This document shows, one piece after another, positions 34,492-43,350 of a stretch of 64,000 bases of DNA; within the stretch, counting starts at the first letter, position 1; each line of letters opens with the position of its first letter. Position numbers and translations under genes: made by a program. The stretch is from Anaerotruncus sp. MC2020 (lineage in GTDB: Bacteria > Bacillota > Clostridia > Oscillospirales > Ruminococcaceae). The notes beneath the pieces are model-generated. The model saw nothing but the letters and a program-made list of their open reading frames with translations. It did no database searches and had not been told where the DNA came from. The stretch spans positions 228,727-292,726 of the forward strand of contig JNKE01000017.1 of the NCBI GenBank assembly GCA_000701945.1, in the 5' to 3' direction.

Positions 34492-36609
34492 TTACTTCTT
34501 CTTTCTTGCTGCAAATGCGGCTGTTCCCGACAATGCGAGGATAATCGCTGCAAGTGCAGGCGCAGATGAGCCTGTATTGGGTGAGGAAGTGCCAGCCTTT
34601 GAGGCTGTTGTTGCAGTTGAGCTCTTAGCGGCTGTAGTTGTGGCCGTGGAAGCAGATGTGACCGCCGTTGTCGTTTCCGTGACCGCTTTCTCGCTCTTGT
34701 AGCTGAGTCCGAAGCCTAACGGGTAGCGTATCTCATCGGTGAACTTTGCGTTTTCATCGACCGTGTAAACGTCCACAGGGAGCTTGCCTGTTGGCGAATT
34801 GCCGCCGAAAGCTGTTATAATTGCCGCGGGATAATTCACGCCGTATGCGGGATTTTCTTCGCCGTCAACTGGGAGCTTGGCCATGCCGTTTGCGCAGTAT
34901 GCCGCGAGGATAGCGTCGGCGTCCGAGAAGACTGCGGTGTCGTAGGGGATATTTGCGCTTATGTAGACGACCTTTTTGTTGTTCCTGTGAGCGAGCTCGA
35001 TAAGGTCATCGGCAAATCTTGCCTGCCAGCCGCGCGTCTCGTTGGACTTGTCGATATTTCCTCTGTCATACATCTCCAGCGACAGGATAACAGCGTCGGC
35101 ATTCCTGATATTTTCCTCGAATTCATCGGCGTTATGATTGCGATAGCAGACGCAGTCCGCAGTAACGCTCTCAGCGACAACTCCGTCCTTTTTGAGCCTG
35201 TCAAGTGCAAATCCCATAGTCAGCTCAACGTTGGCATAGGGGAAGAAATACGCAACCTTGCCGTTATCGCCGAGCTTCAGCGGGAGAAGGTCGCCGTCGT
35301 TCTTGACGAGCGTCACGCCCTTTTCGGCAATCTCCAGCGCCTTTTCCCTGTTCTCGGCAGAGCCGACGATTTTCAGCGCTTCTTCCGTGCTCGGAGCTGT
35401 ATAGTCGAGTATGCCGCGCTCCTTTTTCATATTAAGGATGCGGGTCACCGACTTGTCGATAGTCTCCTCGGATATCTTTCCGTCCCTGACCTGCTGAGCT
35501 ATATCCTCAATGTACTTTTCGACAGCCGCAATATCCTCATCAGTCTCGATAGTCATAGGCTCAAGGATAATGTCAACGTCGGCGTTTATCGCAAGCACGG
35601 CTGAATCAATGAGGTCGAAGTTCTTACGGATAGCGTCCATTAACATCGAATCGGTCATGACAACTCCGTCGTAGCTGTAATCGCCTCTGAGGACGTCGGT
35701 TATCATAGTCTTTGATAGAGTTGCGGGAATGTTTATCTGCTCGCCTGACAGCTTTGAGGTGTAGGTTTCCGTCTCTATCTGCGGGAACTGGATATGTGCC
35801 GTCATTATGATATCGGTCACGTTCGCGGCTTCGGCATACGGAACAAGCTCGAGCGCTTTCAGCTCGTCGTAGCTCTTGTCGATGAGCGGCAGACCTGTAT
35901 GGCTGTCAGTGCCTGTATCGCCGTGACCAGGGAAATGCTTGCAGGTCGTGATAACGCCTTCGCTTTGCAGTCCCTTGATGTATTCCATGCCCATTTTGCT
36001 CACAAGCTCGGGGTCTGACGAGAAAGAGCGGATATTGATAACGGGATTCGAGGGATTGTTGTTCACGTCAAGGACAGGGGCGAGGTCGGTATTGATGCCG
36101 AGAGCTTTTATCTCGCTTCCGATGATTTTTGCATTCTCATATGCAAGAGAAGCATCGTTAGTCGCGCCAATAGCCATGTTTCCGCTTGTGGGAGTACCTG
36201 TCCCGAGGCGGTAGATAATGCCGCCTTCCTGGTCGGCGCTTATCAGCATAGGAATGCCGCATTCGCTCTTCATAGCCGCCTGCTGTATCTCGTCAGTGAG
36301 CCCGATAGTCTGCTCTGTGCTCTGGATATTACTTGCAAAAAGGCATATTCCGCCGAAGTTGTGCTCCTCGATGAGCTTTTTCTGCGCGTCATTCAGCGAG
36401 GTCGTATTTACCGTTTCGCCGCCCTCGCTCCACGAACGCAGAGTTATCATCATCATTTGTTCGAGCTTCTGCTCGGTAGTCATTTCAGACAGCATCTGTC
36501 CAACTGTTTTTTCGCTGCCGCTTTCTGCTGCTACGGCAGTTATCCCCATAGTTGAAAATGCTACTGCGGCGGCACTGAATAGCGCCGCGAGCTTCTTTGC
36601 TTTCCTCAT
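34492..36609 (-). CDS. Secreted family 3 glycoside hydrolase, NagZ-like, with wall-sorting-type C-terminus
   Basis: A 705-residue exported enzyme: signal peptide (about 1-28, ending AVAAES), GH3 catalytic domain with KHFPGHGDTGTDSH (the His-loop typical of beta-N-acetylhexosaminidases) and the nucleophile region VVMTDSM, then a second alpha/beta domain. A Thr/Ala/Ser-rich linker (about 640-675) leads to SPNTG, a hydrophobic stretch and RKKK. This tail looks like a sortase signal but with SPNTG instead of LPxTG, so anchoring or simple membrane retention are both possible. Likely substrate is N-acetylglucosaminide from peptidoglycan or chitin. Probably transcribed from 37114-37142 together with an upstream relic. 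Confidence 0.9.
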   Translation of the reverse strand: MRKAKKLAALFSAAAVAFSTMGITAVAAESGSEKTVGQMLSEMTTEQKLEQMMMITLRSWSEGGETVNTTSLNDAQKKLIEEHNFGGICLFASNIQSTEQTIGLTDEIQQAAMKSECGIPMLISADQEGGIIYRLGTGTPTSGNMAIGATNDASLAYENAKIIGSEIKALGINTDLAPVLDVNNNPSNPVINIRSFSSDPELVSKMGMEYIKGLQSEGVITTCKHFPGHGDTGTDSHTGLPLIDKSYDELKALELVPYAEAANVTDIIMTAHIQFPQIETETYTSKLSGEQINIPATLSKTMITDVLRGDYSYDGVVMTDSMLMDAIRKNFDLIDSAVLAINADVDIILEPMTIETDEDIAAVEKYIEDIAQQVRDGKISEETIDKSVTRILNMKKERGILDYTAPSTEEALKIVGSAENREKALEIAEKGVTLVKNDGDLLPLKLGDNGKVAYFFPYANVELTMGFALDRLKKDGVVAESVTADCVCYRNHNADEFEENIRNADAVILSLEMYDRGNIDKSNETRGWQARFADDLIELAHRNNKKVVYISANIPYDTAVFSDADAILAAYCANGMAKLPVDGEENPAYGVNYPAAIITAFGGNSPTGKLPVDVYTVDENAKFTDEIRYPLGFGLSYKSEKAVTETTTAVTSASTATTTAAKSSTATTASKAGTSSPNTGSSAPALAAIILALSGTAAFAARKKK

Positions 36610-37037
36610 ATTTTTCCTCCTTATTTCTCTTATACTCGTCCTCGGTAATTATATATATGATCTCCTCATCAATAAGTTCAAGGAAAGCATAGTAATAACT
36701 CCAATTGCTGCTGTATTGTTTAGCCTTCATAAAACGTTCGCCGTTGGTATTGCCATTTGCAGTGAATCCTCTTCGCCTGACTGATAGGCAGACAGAGCTT
36801 TTTCGCTGAACAGCAGCCTTTTGTAATCTTCATCTTCCTCATCATCTTCATATTTCGATTTGCAAAGCCCGTTCAGATATGCAAGTATCGCTTCGTTTTC
36901 TGATACTTCTTCTGCGCGCTTGCAGACAGGATGCAGACGTCGGAGCTGTACGCTGCTGCAGCGGGGAGAAATGTTGCTGCAAGAGTAAGTGAAAAGGCAA
37001 TTGAAAGAGATCTTTTCAATAAGCTGGTCTTTTTCAT
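36610..37037 (-). pseudogene. Frameshifted small secreted protein
   Basis: ATG 37037 sits behind GGAGGA and starts a good signal peptide (MKKTSLLKRSLSIAFSLTLA, then ATFLPAAAA), but this frame stops at 36873-36875 after 54 residues. A second frame carries an acidic stretch (YEDDEEDEDYKRLLFSEKAL) down to 36727, and a third carries KAKQYSSNWSYYYAFLELID and ITEDEYKRNKEEKYEES into the GH3 ribosome-binding region. The three pieces in consecutive frames fit one gene broken by two frameshifts. I do not recognise the family. Sequencing error is an alternative. Confidence 0.6.
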
Positions 37038-37113
37038 TGATCATTCCTCCTTAAAGGCTGCAAAGGTCATACATTTAGCTATATGAGACTCCACGAACTT
37101 GTATCATGTTATG

Positions 37114-37142
37114 ATTATAGCATAAATAAACAAAAAAGTCAA
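37114..37142 (-). promoter_or_regulatory. Promoter of the relic and the GH3 gene
   Basis: On the minus strand, TTGACT (37137-37142), 17 bp, TATAAT (37114-37119). Confidence 0.85.
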
Positions 37143-37326
37143 TAGAAAAAACAAATTTTTATGCAATTCACTTTAAGTAAAATTGTGAAACTGTTTAACT
37201 ATATGTAAACTGATGTATGCTTTGTCCCGACTTTGACAAACTGCTGCGGCTCGCTGTAAGTACGTGTTTGTTCTCCGTATGTGGCGACAGTAACAAGCGT
37301 AAAAACAGTTTTTATGCAGTCGACAC
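37143..37326. other. AT-rich intergenic stretch without recognisable gene
   Basis: I see no reading frame with a ribosome-binding site, no tRNA and no strong hairpin here, only the divergent promoters at each end. Confidence 0.5.
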
Positions 37327-37355
37327 TTGATTTTTATATGCAGATAAGTTATAAT
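37327..37355 (+). promoter_or_regulatory. Promoter of the endonuclease V gene
   Basis: TTGATT (37327-37332), 17 bp, TATAAT (37350-37355). Confidence 0.85.
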
Positions 37356-37380
37356 CTATACATAATTCAGCAGGAAAAGG

Positions 37381-38079
37381 ATGATGTATATGACCACAAT
37401 TGAAATGCAGGAGCGATTCCTGAAAGAGCAGAATGAGCTTCGTGACAGGATCGTTACTTCTGATACTTTTGATGTGAGCTCGCTCAGACTTGTCGCAGGT
37501 GTTGACCTTGCGTACTGGCAGCAGGGCAGCGAGGAATTCGCGGTATGCTGCATCGTAGTAATCGATATCGCCACTCATGAGGTCGTTGAGAAAAAGCATT
37601 TCAGCGGCAGTATCGAAGTGCCGTATATGCCCGGCTTCCTCGCATTCAGAGAACTGCCGCTGATCCTGAAAACAGCCGGTTCACTTGAAACGAGCCCCGA
37701 TATTTTCATTTTTGACGGCAACGGCTATCTGCACCCGCGTCATATGGGTATCGCAACTCACGCTTCGTTCTATCTGAACAAACCGACTATCGGTATTGCA
37801 AAGACGTATTTCCGCGTCGACAAAAAGACCGACTATACTGAGCCCGAAAACGAAGCCGGAAGCTGCACGGATATCGTCATAGACGGCGAGGTCTACGGGC
37901 GAGCGCTGAGGACACACAAAGATGTAAAGCCTATATTCATTTCTATCGGCAATTACGTCTCTATTGATACTGCCTGCGCTCTTGCGCTGAAGCTGACCGA
38001 CAAGGAAAGCCATATACCGATACCGACCAGATTAGCAGACCTTGAAACTCATATCGAAAGAGAAGCAGCAAGAAAATAA
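37381..38079 (+). CDS. nfi: Endonuclease V (deoxyinosine endonuclease)
   Basis: A 232-residue nuclease that cuts near deoxyinosine, an early step in repair of deaminated adenine. Motifs are VAGVDLAY (metal Asp), YMPGFLAFRELPLI, FDGNGYLHPRHMGIATH and the later ISIGNYVSIDTA, all as in Nfi. The start could be ATG 37381, 37390 or a nearby codon; the spread affects only the first few residues. It is followed by a branched hairpin and a tandem-repeat array. Nothing nearby is functionally related. Confidence 0.93.
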   Translation: MMYMTTIEMQERFLKEQNELRDRIVTSDTFDVSSLRLVAGVDLAYWQQGSEEFAVCCIVVIDIATHEVVEKKHFSGSIEVPYMPGFLAFRELPLILKTAGSLETSPDIFIFDGNGYLHPRHMGIATHASFYLNKPTIGIAKTYFRVDKKTDYTEPENEAGSCTDIVIDGEVYGRALRTHKDVKPIFISIGNYVSIDTACALALKLTDKESHIPIPTRLADLETHIEREAARK

Positions 38080-38081
38080 AA

Positions 38082-38146
38082 AGGACTCGATTCCGGTGTT
38101 TTCACAATTCGTGAAAACCATTAAAACCAAGTCCAAATCTTTTTCG
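38082..38146 (+). terminator. Branched terminator after endonuclease V
   Basis: The outer stem GGACT/AGTCC encloses GTTTTCAC-AATTC-GTGAAAAC; CTTTTT follows at about 38139-38144. Confidence 0.6.
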
Positions 38147-38698
38147 TACAAACTGAGCGAGCTTGCGAGCGGCAGCGCGAACCGCGCGCGGCGGGGAGTC
38201 CCCGCTGACGATTTCGCGGTATAATGTGACGAAAACGGAAGTTCTATCCGCGTCTCTTACTTAATATTTAAAAACCGCGATAAAAAACTCGCGTTCCTTT
38301 TTATGTGGAACGCGAAGCTGGGGGCGAGCTGACACAACTCGTGTGTTAGTCGAATAATAAAAATGACTGCCATTCGCGAAAGCAAACTGACAGTTTCGTA
38401 CAATTTGAGCGAGCTTGCGAGCGGCAACGCGAACCGCGCGCGGCGGGGAGTCCCCGCTGACGGTTTCGTGGTATAATGTGACGAAAACGGAAGTTCTATC
38501 CGCGTCTCTTACTTAATATTTTTAAAACCCCAAAAAAAAACTCGCGTTCCTTTTTATGTGGAACGCGAAGCTGGGGGCGAGCTGACACAACTCGTGTGTT
38601 AGTCGAATAATAAAAATGACTGCCATTCGCGAAAGCAAACTGACAGTTTCGTACAATTTGAGCGAGCTTGCGAGCGGCAGCGCGAACCGCGCGCGCCC
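38142..38698. repeat. 252/253-bp tandem repeat, two full copies and one partial
   Basis: TTTCGTACAA begins copies at 38142, 38394 and 38647; the third stops after about 50 bp, next to a tRNA-Arg 3' end. Copies differ at few positions (for example CGAT versus CGGT after CCCCGCTGA). Each copy contains the hairpin GCGGGGA/TCCCCGC, a TATAATG box, and the hairpin CGCGTTCC/GGAACGCG with a T-rich loop. No convincing reading frame. It may encode a repeated small RNA or be a duplication scar. Confidence 0.85.
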
Positions 38699-38707
38699 GC
38701 TCGGCGC

Positions 38708-38782
38708 TGGTACGCCTGACAGGAGTCGAACCTGCGCACATGGCGTCGGAGGCCACTGCTCTATCCACTGAGCTACAGGCGC
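38708..38782 (-). tRNA. tRNA-Arg (anticodon CCG)
   Basis: A complete cloverleaf: acceptor GCGCCTG/CAGGCGT, D-stem GCTC/GAGC, anticodon stem GTGGC/GCCAT with loop CTCCGAC (anticodon CCG, reading CGG), and T-arm GCAGG-TTCGACT-CCTGT. Discriminator A and an encoded CCA follow (38708-38710). Confidence 0.95.
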
Positions 38783-38816
38783 AAATAATTTACAAATACT
38801 ATTATATCAAAAACTC

Positions 38817-38845
38817 TTGAAATTTGCAAGCGTTTGTGGTATAAT
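38817..38845 (+). promoter_or_regulatory. Promoter of the NlpC/P60-like gene
   Basis: TTGAAA (38817-38822), 17 bp, TATAAT (38840-38845). Confidence 0.8.
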
Positions 38846-38906
38846 TTATAGAGAAATTTTTCGGAGCCTCGAAAATAGGCTCAAAATGCATGGCGGAGGT
38901 GAGATT

Positions 38907-39491
38907 TTGGAGGATTATATCTACGTGATAGTTGCTCAGACAGGCACTGGTCCCGCGAGATTTTTCAGATTCATAACTCAGAAGCCGTTCAATCATGTCT
39001 CTCTGTCGGCAGATGTGACCCTGTCCGAGATGTACAGCTTCTGCCGCACCTACCGTCCCGTTCCGCTCCCTGCCACCTTCAACAAGGAGATAGTCGGCAA
39101 GGGGACGCTCGGAAAGTTCGGATACATACCATGCGAGATATACCGCATATCCGTCACGAAGGAGCAGAAGGCTGAGTACAACCGCATCATACGCCATTTT
39201 GTGGACAACCGCAACATCTACTCATACAACATACTCGGACTGCTTGCCGTGTATATGAACATAGAGTGGAAGCGCAAGAAAAACTTCGTCTGTTCGCAGT
39301 TCGTTGCGTACACGCTCGACAAGATAGGCGTGCCGCTCGAGAAGTCATTCTGCCTGTATACACCCGACGATTTCCGCAAGTTCCCGGGAGCAACGCTCTA
39401 CTATGCGGGCGAGCTCAACAGCTTCTACGACGACGTTATGTCGCGTCCCGAGAGCAGATACCCGAGGACGTTCACATCTAAGGCTAACTGA
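38907..39491 (+). CDS. Permuted NlpC/P60-like cysteine hydrolase (YiiX/C92-type)
   Basis: A 194-residue cytosolic protein. The catalytic pair of the permuted papain-like amidase group is visible, His in PFNHVSLS and Cys in KNFVCSQFVAYTLDKIG, with His preceding Cys as expected for circular permutation. The substrate is unknown; members act on lipid, peptide or wall amides. I prefer the TTG start at 38907, seven bases after GGAGGTG. An in-frame ATG at 38886 has no well-spaced ribosome site. Its stop overlaps the stop of the convergent gene by 8 bp. Confidence 0.8.
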   Translation: MEDYIYVIVAQTGTGPARFFRFITQKPFNHVSLSADVTLSEMYSFCRTYRPVPLPATFNKEIVGKGTLGKFGYIPCEIYRISVTKEQKAEYNRIIRHFVDNRNIYSYNILGLLAVYMNIEWKRKKNFVCSQFVAYTLDKIGVPLEKSFCLYTPDDFRKFPGATLYYAGELNSFYDDVMSRPESRYPRTFTSKAN

Positions 39492-39792
39492 GCCTGTCCG
39501 ACAGCGCAGCTGAAAGGACTGCTGCCGCTCGGAGCTCATCGGGCGTGAGAAGATACGCTGCAAGGAGGCTCCTGCTGTCGGTGCTGACGGGATAACGGAG
39601 CTGAAAGCTTCTGCCGAGGATATCGAGCTGTGCGGAGTCGCTCCCGACCGTGAGGCTGACAGGCGTTATTTTCTCATTGCTGAGCCTGTTGTGGGAGTTG
39701 GCGCAGGACAATAAAAACATTCGCAGACCGCAGGTCAGCACGAGGTACGCAAGTACGAGGCTGACGGCGGTCTTATTTATTTTTCGCTTCAT
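39484..39792 (-). CDS. Small membrane-anchored protein downstream of spoIIP
   Basis: A 102-residue protein with one N-terminal hydrophobic segment (about 9-30, VSLVLAYLVLTCGLRMFLL) and a short extracytoplasmic tail with no recognised domain. It overlaps the end of spoIIP by 20 nt and starts ATG 39792 behind GGAGC, so translation is coupled. By position it may act in sporulation; no family assigned. Confidence 0.65.
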   Translation of the reverse strand: MKRKINKTAVSLVLAYLVLTCGLRMFLLSCANSHNRLSNEKITPVSLTVGSDSAQLDILGRSFQLRYPVSTDSRSLLAAYLLTPDELRAAAVLSAALSDRLS

Positions 39793-40945
39793 TTTGCTCC
39801 TTTACCGAGTCAAGAAGGCGGCCGAGCGACTGCCCGATGAGCTGCCCGCTGTACTGAGCCTGGTCGAGGGTATTGCAGTGCGAGCCGACCTCTATGAGCA
39901 GACTGCCCGTCGTGAGGTCCTGATTGTAGTGGCGGTAGTCAAAGAGGATAGGGCGGGTCAGCCCCGCATAGTCGGACTCGAGCTGCTGCTGTAGACAGCA
40001 CGCGAAATGGAAATTCTTCATATAATTGGGCATATCGAGCGTTCCGTCGTCGCAGCCCGATATTATCATCACCTGAGCCGCTTCTCTGCCGTTTATAACG
40101 GTGTATGGCTGGGCGGCGTTGCCGTCGCCTGAGATGGCGTCGCGGTGGATGTCGAGGGCGACCTTTATGCTCGGGTACTGCTCGAGAATGGGCAGTATCG
40201 TCTCGCGGGAGCGCGCATACGAGCCGTTGTATGAGGGATAGTCGTGGATATCCGTCGCGTGTATAACGCTGTAGCCCGCCGCTTCAAGCTCCGCCTGTAT
40301 GGCGTTGCCGACCATGACCATGTTCTTTGTGTCGTCGGTGGTGCGGTAGTTGAAGTTCGCGTCGTATTTGTCGCGGACGTATGGCTCGAAGCTCTCGGTC
40401 GTGTGCGTGTGGTAGATGAGCACCTGCGGCTCGTCGGTGTCCGTGACGGTGAAATTCGGCAGGTAGCGGCTCTCCGCGATGAGCTCGTCATTTGAGAGCT
40501 CCGTCTTGTTGTTGACCTGCCCGCCGTTCGGGAGGTCAAAGAAGCAAGTCCCGCTGTAGACGCCGTATGTCGTGCGGACGATGTCGCCTCCCTCGGTGTA
40601 GTCGCTGTCGGAGGGATAGGGCTTCGGTCCTGCATTGCGCGAGACCATGTCACGCGGACTTATCAGCGTTACGAGGGTATCCTCCTCGTCTGCGACTCCG
40701 TAGCCCTCGGAGAGGGTGATACTGCTCCTGAGGATATCTGCGCCTGCGTTTGACGGAGGAAAGCTGCGGGAGGTCTGCTCGTGGGGCGGAGCGTCGGGAC
40801 TGCTGATGTGGAGGCTTCCTACGCTCACTACTGCATCTTTCATCGCGGGAACAGCTCTCGCAGATACCGCCGCCACAAGCGGCAGCGACAGCAGCAGCAC
40901 GAGCCGCGCCGCTGAGGCTATCCTCCTGCGTTTGAATCTTGTCAT
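39773..40945 (-). CDS. spoIIP: Stage II sporulation protein P
   Basis: A 390-residue peptidoglycan amidase/endopeptidase used in engulfment. The N-terminal membrane anchor (about 12-36) is followed by a variable region, then the SpoIIP domain (about 165-385) with YHTHTTESF and LDIHRDA, plus a C-terminal EVGSHCNTLDQA region. In spore formers it works with SpoIID and SpoIIM, which are not in this window. Its presence together with a gerW-like gene indicates a sporulation gene set in this cellulolytic organism. Confidence 0.94.
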   Translation of the reverse strand: MTRFKRRRIASAARLVLLLSLPLVAAVSARAVPAMKDAVVSVGSLHISSPDAPPHEQTSRSFPPSNAGADILRSSITLSEGYGVADEEDTLVTLISPRDMVSRNAGPKPYPSDSDYTEGGDIVRTTYGVYSGTCFFDLPNGGQVNNKTELSNDELIAESRYLPNFTVTDTDEPQVLIYHTHTTESFEPYVRDKYDANFNYRTTDDTKNMVMVGNAIQAELEAAGYSVIHATDIHDYPSYNGSYARSRETILPILEQYPSIKVALDIHRDAISGDGNAAQPYTVINGREAAQVMIISGCDDGTLDMPNYMKNFHFACCLQQQLESDYAGLTRPILFDYRHYNQDLTTGSLLIEVGSHCNTLDQAQYSGQLIGQSLGRLLDSVKEQNEAKNK

Positions 40946-41114
40946 ATACTCACCTCACATATTGTAGGAGCGGGCGCACACTGTCCGCCCTCATACATTC
41001 TCATTCTTAGTATTTCCTCTGATACAATATTATTCGCTCGCGGGGTGAAAAATACCTCCGCGTGAGGTGATAATCGCGAAAAATGACGAATATGATATTC
41101 CGAGGTGATGACAG

Positions 41115-41990
41115 ATGTACAGGTCCTACAGCGTATCGCGCTTCCTGTGGCTGCTCGCGGCGGACGCCGTCATATTCGCGCTCTGTGCGGTCTTTTTCTT
41201 CGTCGGACGGAGCTTCTTCACGTCCGCAGACAGCGAGCCCGAGCCGCCTGTGCGGCTCCCCGTGATAATGTACCACAGCGTCTACGGTGACACGCCCTCG
41301 GAGTACGTCGTGACTCCCGCACAGCTTGAGAGCGACCTGCGCTGGCTGAGCGAGAACGGCTACAAGTCCGTGACGGCAGAGCAGCTAATCGCGTACACAC
41401 AGGGCAGGGGAGGTCTGCCGCTCAAGCCCGTGATGATTACCCTCGACGACGGCTACTACAACAATCTCACGTATCTTCTGCCTCTGCTCGAGAAGTATGA
41501 CATGACGGCGGTGGTCTCGGTAGTGGGCTCGTATACCGACAACGACGCCGCCTGCGACCCGCATATCCCGTGCTATTCCTACCTGACGTGGGACGACATC
41601 GCTCTGCTTGCGGGCTCGGGGAGGGTTGAGCTCGGCAACCACACCTACGATATGCACTCCCTGTACAGCGGACGGACGGGCTGCAAGCGCAAGGAGGGCG
41701 AGTCCGAGGGGGAGTACCGTCAGGCGCTCGGGGAGGACATATCCCGCCTGCAATGTGAGTTCTCGGCGAATCTTGGGCTTGCGCCGCGGGTGTTCACATA
41801 CCCGTTCGGAGCTGTCAGCCGCGAGAGCCTGCCCGTCATACGCGAGAACGGCTTCCTGATGACGCTCACCTGCCGCGAGCGTGCCAACCTCATCACCCGC
41901 GACCCCGACTGCCTCTACGGGATAGGCAGGTTCAACCGCAGCGGACTGACCACCACGGAGACGTTCATGCGGCGGATAACTCAGGAATGA
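41115..41990 (+). CDS. Membrane-anchored polysaccharide deacetylase
   Basis: A 291-residue NodB-type deacetylase. N-terminal transmembrane helix (about 10-33), then the catalytic domain with MYHSV, TLDDGYYNN (base and metal Asp), and LGNHTYDMHS (metal His pair). FTYPFGAVS forms the later motif. It probably removes acetyl groups from wall polysaccharide or peptidoglycan, perhaps in forespore or spore cortex building, given the divergent spoIIP neighbour. GAGGTGATG precedes ATG 41115. A strong terminator follows. Confidence 0.92.
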   Translation: MYRSYSVSRFLWLLAADAVIFALCAVFFFVGRSFFTSADSEPEPPVRLPVIMYHSVYGDTPSEYVVTPAQLESDLRWLSENGYKSVTAEQLIAYTQGRGGLPLKPVMITLDDGYYNNLTYLLPLLEKYDMTAVVSVVGSYTDNDAACDPHIPCYSYLTWDDIALLAGSGRVELGNHTYDMHSLYSGRTGCKRKEGESEGEYRQALGEDISRLQCEFSANLGLAPRVFTYPFGAVSRESLPVIRENGFLMTLTCRERANLITRDPDCLYGIGRFNRSGLTTTETFMRRITQE

Positions 41991-41991
41991 A

Positions 41992-42024
41992 AAAAAGCGT
42001 GCAGAGAGCATTCTCTGCACGCTT
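41992..42024. terminator. Bidirectional terminator
   Basis: AAGCGTGCAGAGA-GCAT-TCTCTGCACGCTT between convergent genes. Confidence 0.85.
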
Positions 42025-42028
42025 GCTG

Positions 42029-42664
42029 TTATATTGTGATAGGGTCTTCGCCGTAGTTGGCGGGACGAGTGGTCGTCTCCTGCGGGCTGCTCTCGCTGCT
42101 GTTGCTGCTGCTTCCGTTGCTTTCGGAGCCGCTGCTTCCGCTGTTATAAGGTGACTGGAGATACCACGAGTTCTGCTCTTTATACTGCTGAATGAACTGC
42201 CCGTAGAAGTCGCTGAAGCTGTTCATGCCCATAGAGTTCCAGAACCAGTCGTACTTAGGGTCGTTGTACTTCTCGAAATCCTCGGGAACTTCGCCTGTTT
42301 CGTCGTACTCGTCGATGTACTCCTGCGGGTGCTGTGAGAACTTCATCATGTCTTTGCACGGCTCGGCGAGGAATATCAGCGAGAATATGAGCGATACTAT
42401 CATTATGACGGAGATGATAACGCCCGTTATCGCGAAACCCTTGCCGTCCCTGTGGGAGGCGAGGGAGATAACGCCGAATATGAGGGAGGTCACCGATATG
42501 AATATCAGGAATACCGTGATAGCGGGGTATATGTTGCAGCAGCAGAGCAGTATCGGGATGAAGCTGAATATGAATGACAGCAGCGCAAAAGCAAGCCTTT
42601 TCGGCTTTTTTTCAGGCATTCTGTAGTAGTTGCTGCCGCTCGGCTGCGGGAACTGTGAGTCCAT
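42029..42664 (-). CDS. DUF4190-type membrane protein with Ser-rich tail
   Basis: A 211-residue protein. Two or three hydrophobic segments lie at about 25-65 and 75-100 (LAFALLSFIFSFIPILLC, then GVIISVIMIVSLIFSLIF), followed by an acidic region and a Gly/Ser/Asn-rich tail. It resembles DUF4190 proteins that carry paired membrane helices. Function unknown. It follows a similar membrane protein by 1 nt, so the two form a pair. Confidence 0.6.
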   Translation of the reverse strand: MDSQFPQPSGSNYYRMPEKKPKRLAFALLSFIFSFIPILLCCCNIYPAITVFLIFISVTSLIFGVISLASHRDGKGFAITGVIISVIMIVSLIFSLIFLAEPCKDMMKFSQHPQEYIDEYDETGEVPEDFEKYNDPKYDWFWNSMGMNSFSDFYGQFIQQYKEQNSWYLQSPYNSGSSGSESNGSSSNSSESSPQETTTRPANYGEDPITI

Positions 42665-42665
42665 A

Positions 42666-43319
42666 TCAATATCCTCCTAAGTCTGATGTTTCCGAGAGAA
42701 GCTCGCTGAACATCGTGAATACGGTCTTGCCCGCAAACAGAGCCACAAACGAGAAAAACGCGATACAAATAGCCGCAGCGATCGCTCTGTTCACGGGAGC
42801 AGTATCGTCGCCCTCGCACTTCTTTACGGAGTTCATTATCATTATTCCCAGCACGATGCATATCGGGAACATCAGGATCGTTCCGATGCAGCTCGACGCG
42901 ATACCGATGACGATGAATGCCAGGAACCACTTTGTAGCCTTCTGCTGCGCGGGAGATGCCGTCGGAGTCTCAGCGGGGCGGTCGTATGTCCTGCCGTTGA
43001 CGACGGTAGTCTGCACGGGACGCTCCTGCCTCGGAGCAGCCTGCGGGTTGTACTGCTGCATAGCGGGCTTCGGGTACGGAGCAGTGCTCTTTGCGGGAGC
43101 CTGCCTTGCTGGCTGAGGATAGCTTGTCCGCGGAGTAGTGTTATACGCGGAAGCCGCCTGCCTGTCGGTGTAGTCGTGGAGCTGACCCTCGTCGCAGAGA
43201 TGTCCCGCGTGGGAGCCTCCGCGGCGCTTTTCGTCCCTTATATCGTCGACGACGTCATAGTCCATTTCGTCTATCATATCGCACGAGGATTCGTCTATCA
43301 TCTGTCTGTCTCCGAGCAT
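42666..43319 (-). CDS. Membrane protein with Pro/Gln-rich cytoplasmic region
   Basis: A 217-residue protein: acidic N-terminus (about 1-40), a Pro/Ala/Gln-rich low-complexity segment (about 55-120), then two membrane helices near 130-200 (WFLAFIVIGIASSCIGTILM). Same operon as the DUF4190-type protein, 1 nt apart. No family recognised; an interaction or assembly role is possible. Confidence 0.55.
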   Translation of the reverse strand: MLGDRQMIDESSCDMIDEMDYDVVDDIRDEKRRGGSHAGHLCDEGQLHDYTDRQAASAYNTTPRTSYPQPARQAPAKSTAPYPKPAMQQYNPQAAPRQERPVQTTVVNGRTYDRPAETPTASPAQQKATKWFLAFIVIGIASSCIGTILMFPICIVLGIMIMNSVKKCEGDDTAPVNRAIAAAICIAFFSFVALFAGKTVFTMFSELLSETSDLGGY

Positions 43320-43350
43320 ACCGTTTCACGTCCTTTCAGTCGGGTATTTA

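Noticed and set aside
38142..38698. CRISPR or insertion sequence near tRNA-Arg
   Set aside because: Only two full copies, 252-253 bp period, no spacers, no transposase and no clear terminal inverted repeats.
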